Origin: Solobacterium sp. | GTDB lineage: Bacteria; Bacillota_I; Bacilli_A; Erysipelotrichales; Erysipelotrichaceae | Assembly (NCBI GenBank): GCA_024680365.1 | Contig: JAILCN010000052.1 | Location: forward strand, 1-59,830 | Direction of reading: 5' to 3' | Length of the DNA: 59,830 nt | Shown: in pieces, positions 30,597-41,130 of the stretch | How positions within the stretch are numbered: position 1 is the stretch's first letter | Layout of the letters: every line of letters starts with the position of its first letter | The notes under the pieces: generated by a model | Databases searched by the model: none | The model's input: the letters and a program-made list of their open reading frames with translations, nothing else | Told to the model about the DNA's origin: nothing | Translations under genes and position numbers: made by a program

Positions 30597-33116
30597 TTAT
30601 TCTTCTTTTTCTTCCGTTTCCTCAGCTGCTTCAGGAAGCTGTGTCAGTTCAATACTGTCATCTGCTTCCGGCTGCAGGATCGCTACCGTGGAGACTTTCT
30701 GTTCATCTCTGACATTAATGACACGTACACCCATGGAGTTTCTTCCATATACAGATACCTGTTTCAGGGAGATGCGGATCGTAATGCCGGCATTGGTCAT
30801 GATCATGCAGTCTTCTTCACCGCTGACAGCACGCATGCATACAAGGTTTCCGGTTTTCTCCGTCACTCTGACGGTCTTTACACCCTTCGCGCCGCGGCCT
30901 GAGATACGGTAATCATCCAGCAGAGATTTCTTTCCGTAGCCGTTTTCTGTTACTGTGAAGATATACTGTCCTTCCTCACTTGTAGCCATGCCTACAACGA
31001 TGCCGCCATCGGTATTGAAGCCCTTCACGCCTCTGGCTATACGGCTCATCGGTCTGACTTTCTCTTCAGCGAAGCGGATCGCCTTGCCGTTGGAACCGGC
31101 GATGATGATCTCTTCATCGCCATTTGTGCCCTTAATGAAGGCAAGTTCATCGTTATCATTCAGTTTGATCGCGATTTTTCCGTTTCTGTTGATGTTTTCG
31201 AACTCAGAGATCGGTGTTCTCTTGATCACACCGTTCTTTGTAACGAAGAACAGATATTTCTTTGTATCATCTCTGGAATACGGTACCAGGGCTTTGATCT
31301 TGTCATTTCTGGTGATCTGGATCAGATTGATCATCGGAATACCCTTGCTGGTACGGGAATATTCAGGAATATTGTAGCCTTTGATACGGAATACTTTTCC
31401 GCTGTCTGTGAAGACGAGCAGGAAGTCATGTGTGGACATGTTGACAAACTGGTCGATTACATCGTTCTCGTTCAGGTCCATGCCCTTGATGCCGACGCCG
31501 CCGCGGTTCTGAACACGATAGCTGTCGGTCGTCATCCGCTTGACATAGCCTTTTGCGGAAAGACTGATGACAACATTCTCGACCGGGATCAGATCCTCGT
31601 CTTCCATATCGACCGGTGCGTCAATGATCTCACTTCTTCTCGGATTCGCGTATTTTTCCTTGATTTCAAGAAGTTCATCCTTGATGATCTGCAGAACACG
31701 TCCGTGATTTGCCAGAATATCCTGATAATCCGCAATCTTGGCAAGAAGATCCTGATATTCCAGTTCGATTCTTTCGCGTTCCAGACCTGTCAGTCTTCTG
31801 AACTGCATATCAAGGATCGCTTTTGCCTGGATCTCATCCAGTCCGAAGCGTTCCATCAGGTTTGTCATCGCTTCCTGAGCGTCTCTGGAGGAACGGATCG
31901 TATGTATGACAGCGTCCAGGTTATCTACTGCGATACGCAGTCCTTCGAGGATATGTGCGCGTTCCTGGGCCTTTTTCAGGTCATATTTCGTTCTGCGGAC
32001 AATGACATCATCCTGATGGGCAATATAGCCTCTGATGAGCTCCATCATGCCGGCAAGACGGGGAACGTTGTTAAACAGCACGACATTGTTTACACCGAAG
32101 TTGGACTGCAGCGGAGAAAGCTTGTAGAGCTGGTTGAGGATCACTTCCGGCTGGACGTCTTTGCGCAGTTCCATAACGACGCGGATGCCGTCCATATTGG
32201 ATTCATCACGCAGGTCGGTAATGCCTTCAATGACCTTATCCCGTGCCAGTGCTGCGATCTTCTCAACCATATTGGCTTTGTTGACCATATACGGCAGCTC
32301 ATAGGCAACGATGCGGGATTTGCCGTTCGGCATTTCCTCGATCTTTGTCTTCGCCCGCATGATGATCGAACCGCGTCCTGTCTCAAACGCATTGCGGATG
32401 CCTGTTCTGCCGAGAATATAGCCGCCGGTCGGGAAATCCGGACCTTTGATATACTGCATCAGTTCTGTGACTGTCAGTTCCGGGTTGTCCATGACCGCGA
32501 TGATGCCGTCGATCGTTTCTCCCAGGTTATGCGGCGCGACATTTGTTGCCATACCGACCGCGATGCCGGTAGAACCATTGACAAGAAGGTTCGGGAAACG
32601 GGACGGAAGAACTGTCGGTTCTTCTTCTTCACCGTCATAGTTCGGTGTCATATCCACAGTTTCTTTTTCCAGATCTCTCAGCATTTCCACTGCGATCCTG
32701 GACATGCGCGCTTCAGTATAACGCATAGCTGCAGCACCGTCGCCGTCCATTGAACCGAAGTTTCCGTGTCCGTCAACGAGGATCTCGCGCATGTTCCAGG
32801 TCTGTGCCATGTATACAAGAGCACCATAGATGGAACTGTCGCCGTGCGGATGATATTTACCCATCGTATCACCAACGATACGGGCACATTTTCTGTAAGC
32901 TTTGTCCGGACCATTGTTCATTTCGTTCATTGCGTACAATATACGTCTCTGAACGGGTTTCAGACCATCACGGACATCCGGAAGGGCACGCTGTACGATA
33001 ACTGACATGGAATAGTCAATGAAGTCACGCTTCATTTCATCTGTCAGATTTTCTTCTGTAATATTTCCGGGGTCAAATTTGGATTCATCAAATTCCATAA
33101 AATCATCTAATGCCAT
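30597..33116 (-). CDS. gyrA: DNA gyrase subunit A
   Basis: Product of 839 residues. It is the DNA breakage-reunion subunit. The active-site Tyr is in GAAAMRYTEARM (about 125). The quinolone-resistance region reads GKYHPHGDSSIYGALVYMAQ: Ser is kept at the E. coli Ser83 position, but the position equivalent to Asp87 is Gly, where Asp or Glu is usual. The C-terminal beta-pinwheel with RGGVGIKGMDL is present, followed by a Glu-rich tail. It follows gyrB by 14 bases in one operon. Confidence 0.97.
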   Translation of the reverse strand: MALDDFMEFDESKFDPGNITEENLTDEMKRDFIDYSMSVIVQRALPDVRDGLKPVQRRILYAMNEMNNGPDKAYRKCARIVGDTMGKYHPHGDSSIYGALVYMAQTWNMREILVDGHGNFGSMDGDGAAAMRYTEARMSRIAVEMLRDLEKETVDMTPNYDGEEEEPTVLPSRFPNLLVNGSTGIAVGMATNVAPHNLGETIDGIIAVMDNPELTVTELMQYIKGPDFPTGGYILGRTGIRNAFETGRGSIIMRAKTKIEEMPNGKSRIVAYELPYMVNKANMVEKIAALARDKVIEGITDLRDESNMDGIRVVMELRKDVQPEVILNQLYKLSPLQSNFGVNNVVLFNNVPRLAGMMELIRGYIAHQDDVIVRRTKYDLKKAQERAHILEGLRIAVDNLDAVIHTIRSSRDAQEAMTNLMERFGLDEIQAKAILDMQFRRLTGLERERIELEYQDLLAKIADYQDILANHGRVLQIIKDELLEIKEKYANPRRSEIIDAPVDMEDEDLIPVENVVISLSAKGYVKRMTTDSYRVQNRGGVGIKGMDLNENDVIDQFVNMSTHDFLLVFTDSGKVFRIKGYNIPEYSRTSKGIPMINLIQITRNDKIKALVPYSRDDTKKYLFFVTKNGVIKRTPISEFENINRNGKIAIKLNDNDELAFIKGTNGDEEIIIAGSNGKAIRFAEEKVRPMSRIARGVKGFNTDGGIVVGMATSEEGQYIFTVTENGYGKKSLLDDYRISGRGAKGVKTVRVTEKTGNLVCMRAVSGEEDCMIMTNAGITIRISLKQVSVYGRNSMGVRVINVRDEQKVSTVAILQPEADDSIELTQLPEAAEETEEKEE

Positions 33117-33130
33117 ATTCCTTCACCCCC

Positions 33131-35116
33131 TTAAATATCAAGTGTTGCGAACTTCGCGTGTTCCATAATGAAGTTCTTGCGGGGTTCCACTTCTTCTCCC
33201 ATCATGATGGAGAAATACTGGTCTGCCCGCTCAGCATCGTCGATATTGACACGGATCAGTGTTCTGTTCTTCGGATCCATTGTCGTTTCCCACAGCTGTT
33301 CCGGATTCATTTCACCAAGACCTTTATATCTCTGGATGCTCAGTCTGTTTCCGAGTTCTTCTCTCAGTCTGTCCATCTGCGGTTCTGTGTACGCATAGCG
33401 GACGGTATTGCCTTTCTGCACTTTATACAGAGGCGGCTGGGCGATATAGACATGTCCCTGTTCAATGATCGGCTTCAGATATCTGTAGAAGAATGTCAGA
33501 AGAAGGATCCGGATATGAGAACCGTCGACGTCGGCATCGGTCATGATGACGATCTTGTTGTAGCGAAGCTTGGAAACATCGATCTCATCCATGAAGCCGC
33601 AGCCGAATGCTGTGATCATGGAACGAATCTCCGCGTTTTCAAATACTCTGTGCTGACGTGCTTTTTCAACGTTCAGGATCTTGCCTCGCAGAGGGAGGAT
33701 CGCCTGGTAATGAGAATCTCTTCCCTGCTTTGCGCTGCCGCCGGCGGAGTCACCCTCGACGATATAGATTTCACAGATACTTGCGTCTTTGGAGGAGCAG
33801 TCAGACAGTTTGCCGGGCAGGGAACTGATTTCCAGCGCGCTCTTGCGTCTTGTCAGTTCTCTGGCTTTTTTGGCGGCCATACGGGCCTGTGAAGCGAGCG
33901 TTGCCTTTTCCATGATAGATTTTGCCTGATCAGGATTTTCCATCAGGAAACGCTCCAGCTGCGTGCCGAAAATGTCAGATACGATTTTTCTGACTTCAGT
34001 ATTGCCGAGTTTTGTCTTTGTCTGTCCTTCGTACTGCGGATCAGGATGCTTGGCGGAGATGACAGCGGTAATGCCTTCTTTGCAGTCGTCTGTTGTCAGG
34101 TTGTCATCCTTTTCCTTCAAGAAGCCGTTTTCTCTGGCGTATTTGTTAATAACGCGGTTGAGAGCCATACGGAATCCTTCTTCATGCGTTCCGCCTTCCA
34201 CTGTGTTGATGTTGTTGCAGAAGGTGTAGATGTTCGGATTGTATCCGTCGTTATACTGGCAGGCTACTTCTACCTGAATGCCTTTTTCATGGCCTTCACT
34301 GTAGATAATATCGGGATGAACAGCTGTTCTGTTCTTGTTCAGATATTTGATATATTCCTTCAGACCGCCTTCAAACATGAACTCGTAGTAACGCTTCTTT
34401 TCTTCTTCCTGGCGCAGGTCGCGGAAAACCATACGAATACCCTTATTCAGGAAAGCAAGCTGTCTGAGCCTGTCTCTGAGCGTGTCATGGTCATATTCTG
34501 TCGTTTCTTTAAAGATCGTCGGATCAGCTTTGAATGTGACCTGTGAGCCATGTTTGTCCGGATCACATTTTTCGATGACTTTCAGTTCACCCACTGCGTG
34601 TCCGCCGTTTTCAAAACGGATGAAAAAGACTTCACCATTGTGGAAAACTCTGACTTCAAGCCATTCAGAAAGCGCATTGACAACGGAAGCGCCGACGCCG
34701 TGCAGACCGCCTGATACTTTGTATGCTCCGCCGCCGAATTTTCCGCCGGCATGAAGGACCGTAAAGATCGTTTCAATCGTGGATTTGCCTGTTTTTTCAT
34801 TGATGCCGGTCGGCATGCCTCGTCCGTCATCCTCAACTGTAACGATGTTGTCCTGATCGACAGTCACCATAACAGTTGTGGCATATCCTGCCATCGCTTC
34901 ATCAATGCCGTTATCGACAATTTCCCACACCAGATGATGGAGACCTTTGCCGGATGTCGACGCAATATACATGCCAGGACGTTTTCTGACGGCCTCCAGA
35001 CCGTCCAGGACCTGAATATCGGAATCGTTATAGGTATGATCTACTTTGGTATCCAGCTGCTCGCCAAGAACCGCTTCTGACTCTTCTTCTTCAATCATTT
35101 CTTTTTCTTCACTCAT
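33131..35116 (-). CDS. gyrB: DNA gyrase subunit B
   Basis: Product of 661 residues. It is the ATPase subunit of gyrase. The GHKL motifs are seen ([39 protein letters not shown]), and the Toprim part has [15 protein letters not shown] and [12 protein letters not shown]. The length (~20 residues more than B. subtilis) comes from an acidic N-terminal extension. Start 35116 overlaps the recF stop (ATGA). Confidence 0.97.
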   Translation of the reverse strand: MSEEKEMIEEEESEAVLGEQLDTKVDHTYNDSDIQVLDGLEAVRKRPGMYIASTSGKGLHHLVWEIVDNGIDEAMAGYATTVMVTVDQDNIVTVEDDGRGMPTGINEKTGKSTIETIFTVLHAGGKFGGGAYKVSGGLHGVGASVVNALSEWLEVRVFHNGEVFFIRFENGGHAVGELKVIEKCDPDKHGSQVTFKADPTIFKETTEYDHDTLRDRLRQLAFLNKGIRMVFRDLRQEEEKKRYYEFMFEGGLKEYIKYLNKNRTAVHPDIIYSEGHEKGIQVEVACQYNDGYNPNIYTFCNNINTVEGGTHEEGFRMALNRVINKYARENGFLKEKDDNLTTDDCKEGITAVISAKHPDPQYEGQTKTKLGNTEVRKIVSDIFGTQLERFLMENPDQAKSIMEKATLASQARMAAKKARELTRRKSALEISSLPGKLSDCSSKDASICEIYIVEGDSAGGSAKQGRDSHYQAILPLRGKILNVEKARQHRVFENAEIRSMITAFGCGFMDEIDVSKLRYNKIVIMTDADVDGSHIRILLLTFFYRYLKPIIEQGHVYIAQPPLYKVQKGNTVRYAYTEPQMDRLREELGNRLSIQRYKGLGEMNPEQLWETTMDPKNRTLIRVNIDDAERADQYFSIMMGEEVEPRKNFIMEHAKFATLDI

Positions 35117-36207
35117 TCCGTACCTCCCGGACAGCCGGCTTGTCCTTTTTCAATCATAAATATCCTGATGTCATCCTTCCGGATAAAGGAAGGGATCTCT
35201 GTTGCCGTGATCAGACACTGATAGTTGTTTCTGATCATCTCAATCAGTTTTCTCTGTCTTTTCAGATCAAGTTCAGATAAGACGTCATCCAGCAGCAGCA
35301 CAGGACGTTTGCCGGTCTTTGATTCAATATATTCCAGCAGAGCCATTTTAAACGCCAGCATGACCATTCTTTTCTGTCCCTGGGACGCAGTGTTGATCAC
35401 ATTGACGTCGTTGAGCGCAAAGATCATGTCTTCCCGGTGAATGCCGAAGGATGTCACCCGGTGTTCAAGATCTTTTTCTCTGCTGTTTCGATGCATTTCA
35501 AGTATATTTTCAAATGTGCATTCTGCATCCTGTATGCAGCATTGATATTTCAGAGACGCATCCAGATCAGAATCTGACAGGATCCTGTACAGATCCTTCA
35601 TCTTCTCATTGACACTGGTGATGAAATCTCTCCGGTAGGAAATGATCTCTTTCTCACAGGATGCCATTTCTTCATCCAGAGTATCCAGGAATCTCAGATC
35701 CGGTGATTCCTTCTTCAGAAGGATATTCCTGTCTTTCAGAAGGTTCTGATACCGGTTCAGAGAAAAAAGATATTTCTGGGAAATCTTTGTGATCTCCTGA
35801 TTGATGATCCTTCTGCGTTCCCGCGGCTGATCGTTGAATACATACAGATCATCCGGCGCAAACAGGACGACATTCAGGAGACCGATAAAATCGCTGCTCT
35901 TTTTTACAGGATTCTTCTGAACACTCAGTGTTTTTCCCTGCGGATGGATCACTGCCCGCAGTTCTTTGATCCTGCCCTGATCTTCCACGGAAGCGCTGAT
36001 GACAGCGTAGTCGCAGTTTTCTCTGATCAGCTTTCTTTCATTGGAGATCCTGTGAGATCTGGTTAATGAAAGATAGACAAGACTTTCCAGGAGATTTGTT
36101 TTGCCCTGGGCATTGGATCCGGCAAGGAAATTCATGCCTTCTGCCGGACGGATCGTCAGGGTCTCATAATTTCTGAAGTTTCTCAGTTTCAGTTCCGTGA
36201 TCTTCAT
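35113..36207 (-). CDS. recF: DNA replication and repair protein RecF
   Basis: Product of 364 residues. It is an SMC-like ATPase for gap repair with RecO and RecR. The P-loop [18 protein letters not shown] is at about 32-49, the signature [19 protein letters not shown] and Walker [12 protein letters not shown] follow. It overlaps the S4 gene and gyrB by four bases each, forming one tightly packed operon. Confidence 0.97.
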   Translation of the reverse strand: MKITELKLRNFRNYETLTIRPAEGMNFLAGSNAQGKTNLLESLVYLSLTRSHRISNERKLIRENCDYAVISASVEDQGRIKELRAVIHPQGKTLSVQKNPVKKSSDFIGLLNVVLFAPDDLYVFNDQPRERRRIINQEITKISQKYLFSLNRYQNLLKDRNILLKKESPDLRFLDTLDEEMASCEKEIISYRRDFITSVNEKMKDLYRILSDSDLDASLKYQCCIQDAECTFENILEMHRNSREKDLEHRVTSFGIHREDMIFALNDVNVINTASQGQKRMVMLAFKMALLEYIESKTGKRPVLLLDDVLSELDLKRQRKLIEMIRNNYQCLITATEIPSFIRKDDIRIFMIEKGQAGCPGGTE

Positions 36208-36407
36208 TTTCCGATTACATACATCTTTCCGTTTACACGGATCACATCGCCCGGATACAGTTTTCTTCCTCTCCTGTTTTCAGCTTCCCCATTCACAAAA
36301 ATTTCCGTTTCTTTGACCAGGATCTTGGCTTCACCGCCAGTCTGGGCAATTCCGGAAAGTTTCATAAACTGCTGCAATGTAATGTAATCCGTAGTAATCC
36401 TGATCAT
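36204..36407 (-). CDS. S4-domain protein of the YaaA/RlbA type
   Basis: Product of 67 residues. A lone S4 RNA-binding domain (LQQFMKLSGIAQTGGEAKILVKE...VNGEAENRRGRKLYPGDVI) between dnaN and recF, as in most Firmicutes (yaaA/rlbA in B. subtilis). It probably binds rRNA; its exact function is little known. The stop overlaps recF (ATGA). Confidence 0.93.
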   Translation of the reverse strand: MIRITTDYITLQQFMKLSGIAQTGGEAKILVKETEIFVNGEAENRRGRKLYPGDVIRVNGKMYVIGK

Positions 36408-36448
36408 CGTGAAAATCTCCGTTTTTCAAGGCGAAAAACACCTAATAA

Positions 36449-36454
36449 ATTATA
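36449..36454 (-). promoter_or_regulatory. Possible promoter (-10) for S4-recF-gyrB-gyrA
   Basis: A perfect TATAAT on the minus strand lies about 42 bases upstream of the S4 gene. No good -35 stands at the proper distance, so the call is tentative. It sits just behind the dnaN terminator. Confidence 0.4.
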
Positions 36455-36458
36455 TCAT

Positions 36459-36506
36459 AAAAAGCATCAAAAATCCTTTATACAAGCGGGTTTTCTGATG
36501 CTTTTT
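36459..36506 (-). terminator. Terminator after dnaN
   Basis: An 11-bp perfect stem AAAAAGCATCA/TGATGCTTTTT (arms 36496-36506 and 36459-36469) has a 26-base loop. The final T-rich arm acts as the tail. Confidence 0.6.
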
Positions 36507-36530
36507 AACAGTATTTTCAGATGTTTGAAA

Positions 36531-37652
36531 TCAGTTGTAAGTCTTGACCGGAAGAACGAGCTGGAGAACCGTTTCATCACCTTCAGAGAAGATCACAAAT
36601 GGTTTCATTTCTCCCGTAAATCCGATCTTCAGTTCAGGTCCCGGCAGGGATCTTGCAGCTTCGATGACATATGCAGCGGAGAAGGAGATATCAAGGTCTT
36701 CCCCTTCGAAGGAAGCAGCGAGTGTTTCTCTGGATTCGCCGATCTCCTGGTTCTTGTTGGAAAGAATAATTTCATCTTTCGAGCACTGCAGGCGGACAAT
36801 TGCCATGTTTTCTGTCTTGATGAAGACGGTTCTGTCCACAGCACTGATCAGATCACTTCTGGAGATATGCATCGTATAATTGAATTCTTTCGGGATCAGA
36901 CGGTCTGTTTCCGGGAATGCGCCGTCCAGAAGCTTTGTCTGGATGATCGTGTCTTCGTTGACAAACTGGGCTTTTCTGTTGTCCATATACATGCTGATGC
37001 TGCTGGCAGGATCCTGCAGAATGGAATTCTTCACTTCGCTGAGTCCCTTGGCCGGGATCGTTACATTGAAGCTTCCTTCATTTTCAAACGGAATCGTCTT
37101 TCTTGCCAGACGGAAGGAATCTGTTCCTGTGCAGACGAGGATGCCGTTGCTGAAGCGGAAGTTGACGCCGGTCAGGACAGGTCTTGTTTCCTTCACTGAA
37201 GCTGCGAATGCAGTCTGGGAAATGATTTCCTGCAGAGAAGCAGCAGAAATATTAATATATGTTTCCGGCTGAAGGAAATTGATATTCGGATAATCATTCG
37301 GGTTCATGCCGTTGATTTTGAATACCGCAGAGCTTCCGGAGAACTTTGTCAGTGCGCCGTCAATGATCTCAATATCGATCGTTTCAGAGTCGATCTTGCG
37401 GACGATCTCAAGAAGATATCTGGATTCGATCAGAATCGATCCTTCTTCAATTACATTAAGCTGATTCTTGTCATCTTTTGTAATTGTCTTTCTGATGGAA
37501 ATATCCGCGTCACTGCCTGTCATGACGATCGAGTCATTCTGCACATTGATCAGGATGCCTCTCAGCGAAGGCTGAGGAGATGTGGATGAGATCGCATGGG
37601 ATACGATCTGCAGTGCATTGTAGAAGATCGTCTTATTGATGGAAAAATTCAT
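36531..37652 (-). CDS. dnaN: DNA polymerase III beta sliding clamp
   Basis: Product of 373 residues, full length. It is the ring-shaped clamp that tethers the polymerase. N-terminal MNFSINKTIFYNALQIVSHAIS and C-terminal LVLPVKTYN are typical, with the three repeated domains between. It lies 150 bp downstream of dnaA; the gap holds further DnaA boxes. Confidence 0.97.
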   Translation of the reverse strand: MNFSINKTIFYNALQIVSHAISSTSPQPSLRGILINVQNDSIVMTGSDADISIRKTITKDDKNQLNVIEEGSILIESRYLLEIVRKIDSETIDIEIIDGALTKFSGSSAVFKINGMNPNDYPNINFLQPETYINISAASLQEIISQTAFAASVKETRPVLTGVNFRFSNGILVCTGTDSFRLARKTIPFENEGSFNVTIPAKGLSEVKNSILQDPASSISMYMDNRKAQFVNEDTIIQTKLLDGAFPETDRLIPKEFNYTMHISRSDLISAVDRTVFIKTENMAIVRLQCSKDEIILSNKNQEIGESRETLAASFEGEDLDISFSAAYVIEAARSLPGPELKIGFTGEMKPFVIFSEGDETVLQLVLPVKTYN

Positions 37653-37801
37653 AGCTGCCTCCTGTTATATATATTTCTTTTATAAGTTTTATTCTTATTA
37701 AGGCTGTGGAAAGTGTGGAAAACTTTCGAAAAGCCAGTATTTATGCACCTATTTTAGCATTTTTCAGGTGTGGATAGTGATGTTGATAAAATGTGGAAAG
37801 C
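37653..37801. other. DnaA-box region between dnaA and dnaN
   Basis: It has several near-boxes for DnaA on the minus strand (CTTTCCACA near 37703, TTTTCCACA near 37712, CTATCCACA near 37771, CTTTCCACA near 37792) within AT-rich DNA. Together with the larger cluster upstream of dnaA it resembles the two-part origin of Bacillus, where clusters flank dnaA. Confidence 0.65.
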
Positions 37802-39172
37802 TCAGACGATGAGCTGTGCTTCGATTTCTGAAACGGCATCTGCGAACACCGGATCCTTTTTAATCTGCTCATCCACCTTCAGACAGGCGCTGATAATTGT
37901 GGAATGATCACGGCCGCCGAATTCATCTCCGATCTTGATATAGGAGATATTCAGAAGTTTCCGGCACAGATAGATCGATATGTGTCTCGCATTGGAGATA
38001 TTCTTTGTCCTTGTCTTGGAAGTGATCTGCTGGCGCGTCAGGCCGTAGTAATCCGCAACACATTTGATGATCTTCTTTGGTGACAACCCGGTCTTGTCTG
38101 ATACGACAGCCTGGTTTTTCAGCGCGTTCATAACTGTTTCAAAGCGAATCACGCTGCCGTCCGGCTGGAACTGGATCGCATAGAAGAGAACACGGTTCCA
38201 GGCACCTTCCAGATCTCTGACGTTGCCTGAGAAGTTTGATGCGATATAATTCAGGCCTTCTTCATCGACCTGATCGATCCCATAGCCGTTCTGCTTGATC
38301 TTCATCTGCAGGATCGCGAGAGATGTTTCAAATTCCGGAGAATCAATACCGACAGAAAGTCCGCCTGAGAAGCGGCTGATCAGTCTGTCTTCCAGTCCCT
38401 TGATCTCTTTCGGCTGCCGGTCAGAAGCCAGGCATACCTGTTTCTTATTGTTTACAAGCTCGTTATAAACAGTAAAGAAGATCTCATGCGACTTTTCCTT
38501 GCCGGCAAGGAACTGAATGTCATCCACAAGCAGCAGATCAATACTGTACATGAAATGCTTGAAGGCGTCGATCTTGTTGTCCTTGATCGCGTTGACGACA
38601 GTTTCAACAAATTTCAGTGATTCTGTATAATATACTTTCTTTGTCGGGTCGTTCTTCAGAACATAATTGCCGATGGCCATCAGAAGATGTGTCTTTCCCA
38701 GACCGGAATTTCCATAAATAAAGAGAGGATTGAAGAATTTTCCGGGATTCAGGGCACATGCCAGAGCAGCTGCGTGGCTTTCTCTGTTGCAGTCGCCGAC
38801 GACGAAATTGTCGAACGTTCTGTCCTTCTGAATCGGCATGGATTTGAAATCTTCTTCGTCATAGTAAGTGATCTCAGGCTGATTCATCCGTTCCGGAAGT
38901 TCGTTCTTTGTAAAGATCTCAACAATAACATTTCCGCTGGTGCCCAGTATATCCACAAGAGCAGACGAAACAAGCTCAAACTGGCTCTGAACGATCTGTT
39001 TGCATACAGTGTTCGGGGCCAGAATGAACGCTTTTTCCTCTGTCAGCTCATACAGTTCACATGTCGCGTAGAAGTTGTTGACGATCTGCGGTTCAAGGTG
39101 TCTGTTAGAGCATAAATAATCTAGCACCTGTTTCCATATTTCACTCAGGTACTGGCTCTTGCTGTAACTCAT
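37802..39172 (-). CDS. dnaA: Chromosomal replication initiator DnaA
   Basis: Product of 456 residues from ATG 39172 (AGGAG eleven bases upstream); a TTG at 39211 would add 13 residues. Domain I is at about 1-85, the AAA+ core starts at GNSGLGKTHLL with Walker B LLLVDDIQFLAGKE, and domain IV ends with the DnaA signature FGGRDHSTIISACLKVDEQ. It is flanked by DnaA-box clusters on both sides, consistent with the origin and with autoregulation. Confidence 0.97.
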   Translation of the reverse strand: MSYSKSQYLSEIWKQVLDYLCSNRHLEPQIVNNFYATCELYELTEEKAFILAPNTVCKQIVQSQFELVSSALVDILGTSGNVIVEIFTKNELPERMNQPEITYYDEEDFKSMPIQKDRTFDNFVVGDCNRESHAAALACALNPGKFFNPLFIYGNSGLGKTHLLMAIGNYVLKNDPTKKVYYTESLKFVETVVNAIKDNKIDAFKHFMYSIDLLLVDDIQFLAGKEKSHEIFFTVYNELVNNKKQVCLASDRQPKEIKGLEDRLISRFSGGLSVGIDSPEFETSLAILQMKIKQNGYGIDQVDEEGLNYIASNFSGNVRDLEGAWNRVLFYAIQFQPDGSVIRFETVMNALKNQAVVSDKTGLSPKKIIKCVADYYGLTRQQITSKTRTKNISNARHISIYLCRKLLNISYIKIGDEFGGRDHSTIISACLKVDEQIKKDPVFADAVSEIEAQLIV

Positions 39173-39211
39173 AAGATGGGTGACTCCTGGTTCTAATTTA
39201 TACGTGTGCAA

Positions 39212-39551
39212 ATAATATTCTAAACACTATTTCTGAGATTTCCACATGTAAATTGTTGAAAAAAATTTTCTCCACAATTAATAATTTCTTAAAAATTCAG
39301 TATTCAAGCACCTTTCTGAGAGTTTTCCACAACTTTCCACAAATTCTTAATGTTGATAAAAAGTGGATAAATATTCCACACTGTGGATAAGTATGAAAAT
39401 TGTGGAGAAACCTCTGAAACAAAAATGTAAATCACATTTTTCAACACTCAAAAAAGCCAGTAAATATCGTATCTTTTGACATTTTCCACAGTTTTCCACA
39501 ATTGTGGAAAACATGCATTGTGGACGCGTGGAGAGAATGTGGAAAAGAAAA
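39212..39551. other. oriC: Likely oriC: DnaA-box-rich region upstream of dnaA
   Basis: About ten DnaA-type boxes lie on both strands: one perfect (TGTGGATAA, 39382-39390), one with a single change (39362-39370), and several TTTTCCACA copies (39323, 39482, 39492, 39503 reversed, 39538 reversed). An AT-rich stretch at 39250-39300 could be the unwinding element. No protein-coding gene is evident here. The region lies between the jag terminator and dnaA. Confidence 0.85.
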
Positions 39552-39552
39552 A

Positions 39553-39575
39553 CGGCAGATTTTTCTGCCGCTGTA
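39553..39575 (-). terminator. Terminator after jag
   Basis: On the minus strand a 7-bp stem CGGCAGA/TCTGCCG (arms 39564-39570 and 39553-39559) is followed by TTTTTC. It isolates the rpmH-jag operon from the origin. Confidence 0.8.
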
Positions 39576-39577
39576 AA

Positions 39578-40198
39578 TCAAGCCTGTGCGTCGTCGCTGA
39601 CGTATCTGATCCAGACGTGTCTGTTTCCTGCTTCACCTTCAGATTCCGTGCGGATATTATGCCAGTCATTCAGTACTTTGTGAATGATCTTTCTCTCATC
39701 ATTCGGCATCGGATCCAGCTCAGCATCTACATGAGATCTCTGAACCTGCTTTGCGATACGCTTTGCCATGGATCTGATCTTGGCATAGCGTTCTTCTTTG
39801 TAGTGGTTGATATCGATCAGAACATCGATCCTCTTTTTGAATTCTGCATTGATAGCAGCTCTGACAACGGTGTTGAAGGCAGCCAGTGTCTTTCCCATCT
39901 TGCCGATCAGAACAGCGTTGTTGTCAGCGTTGAGATTTACGATGAAGCTGTCGCTTCTTTCTTCAATGGCAACTTCGATATCCTGGTCGATGCCGGTGAA
40001 GAAATTTCCAAGATAATCAAAGAGGAATTCCTTGACATCTTCCATTGTGAAGACATCAGCTGTAACGGAGTTTCCGATTCCGAGGATCCCCTTCTTTTCT
40101 TCTGTGACTGTGTAGTTCAGTTCTTCAATAGTGCAGCCTTTGTCTGCAGCTGCATTAGCAAGAAGCTCATCGAGTGTCTTTGCAGTATACTTTGTCAT
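39578..40198 (-). CDS. jag: Jag/KhpB RNA-binding protein
   Basis: Product of 206 residues. It has the Jag-N domain at 1-52, a KH domain with LIGKMGKTLAAF (about 97-108) and a C-terminal R3H domain (NDERKIIHKVLND). KhpB binds RNA and influences cell elongation in streptococci. It overlaps yidC by one base (TAATG) in the canonical rpmH-rnpA-yidC-jag order. Confidence 0.95.
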   Translation of the reverse strand: MTKYTAKTLDELLANAAADKGCTIEELNYTVTEEKKGILGIGNSVTADVFTMEDVKEFLFDYLGNFFTGIDQDIEVAIEERSDSFIVNLNADNNAVLIGKMGKTLAAFNTVVRAAINAEFKKRIDVLIDINHYKEERYAKIRSMAKRIAKQVQRSHVDAELDPMPNDERKIIHKVLNDWHNIRTESEGEAGNRHVWIRYVSDDAQA

Positions 40199-41106
40199 TA
40201 CCGAGCTCCTTTCTGTTCTTTTCTCATATCAATGATCTTCTGAACGACGAAGATCTTGATAATGTTGACCATTGAGTTGATTGCCCAGTACAGGGACATC
40301 GCTGCCGGCCACATGATACCGATCGCGCAGATCATGATCAGCATGTAGTACTGCATGAACTTGCCTTTGTCATCAGCTTTTTCAGGTCTGCGGTGATGCT
40401 TTCTGGCTTCCTCTTCAGCCTTCTTTTTCTGGAGCCACTGAGGAATACTGACTGACAGGAACTGGCAGACGCCCATGAGGACGAACAGGATCACATAGTT
40501 GATTCCGGAAACATCACCGGTAAACAGAGCTCTGAAAGCTTCCAGAGGTGTATGCTGGAGGTTCATTCCGAGGAATGTTCCTGTCTGAACTGCTTCGGAT
40601 CTCTGAACTGCGAAGAACATTGCCATCATGATCGGCAGCTGCAGGAATGTTGTCAGCAGCATCGAGCCCGGGTTTACATCATACTTCTTGTAGAGAGCCT
40701 GCATTTCCGCAGCCTGACGCATCTTGGAATTGTTGTCATCTTTTCCTTCATACTTCCGCTGGATCTTCTGGAGTTCCGGCTGAAGCAGCTGCATCTGCTG
40801 CTGATCGATGGAAGACTTCAATGTCAGGGCAACAACGATGCCGTTGACAAGAATCGTGATGAGCGCGATCGCGCCGCCGATAGAAAGTGACGGTGCCAGT
40901 AAGTTGATCAGTTTGGAAAGCGGATAAACAAGGATCGCGCTGAACCAGTTTTCTCTGCCCATTACTTCAGAGAATGTGGTGTCGTTGGTAATCAGAATAA
41001 TGTTACCTGCTTCGTCACGGGGAATCGTACAGCCTGAGAGTACAGAGACTGCAAACACGAGTACGACCGCCGTGAGGATCTTTTTTGTACGAGGGGTAAG
41101 TTTCAT
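40198..41106 (-). CDS. yidC: Membrane protein insertase YidC (lipoprotein form)
   Basis: Product of 302 residues. It inserts proteins into the membrane, alone or with SecYEG. The N-terminus is a lipoprotein signal (VSVLSGC, Cys about 26), normal for Gram-positive YidC. About five membrane segments follow, with the family region GSMLLTTFLQLPIMMAMFFAVQ. The C-terminal tail is basic and short. Confidence 0.95.
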   Translation of the reverse strand: MKLTPRTKKILTAVVLVFAVSVLSGCTIPRDEAGNIILITNDTTFSEVMGRENWFSAILVYPLSKLINLLAPSLSIGGAIALITILVNGIVVALTLKSSIDQQQMQLLQPELQKIQRKYEGKDDNNSKMRQAAEMQALYKKYDVNPGSMLLTTFLQLPIMMAMFFAVQRSEAVQTGTFLGMNLQHTPLEAFRALFTGDVSGINYVILFVLMGVCQFLSVSIPQWLQKKKAEEEARKHHRRPEKADDKGKFMQYYMLIMICAIGIMWPAAMSLYWAINSMVNIIKIFVVQKIIDMRKEQKGAR

Positions 41107-41130
41107 ATCTTCTCCTTATAAATATAACTA

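Noticed and set aside
31428-32753. Long plus-strand frame (441 codons) opposite gyrA
   Set aside because: gyrA is certain on the other strand; the antisense frame has no recognisable domain.
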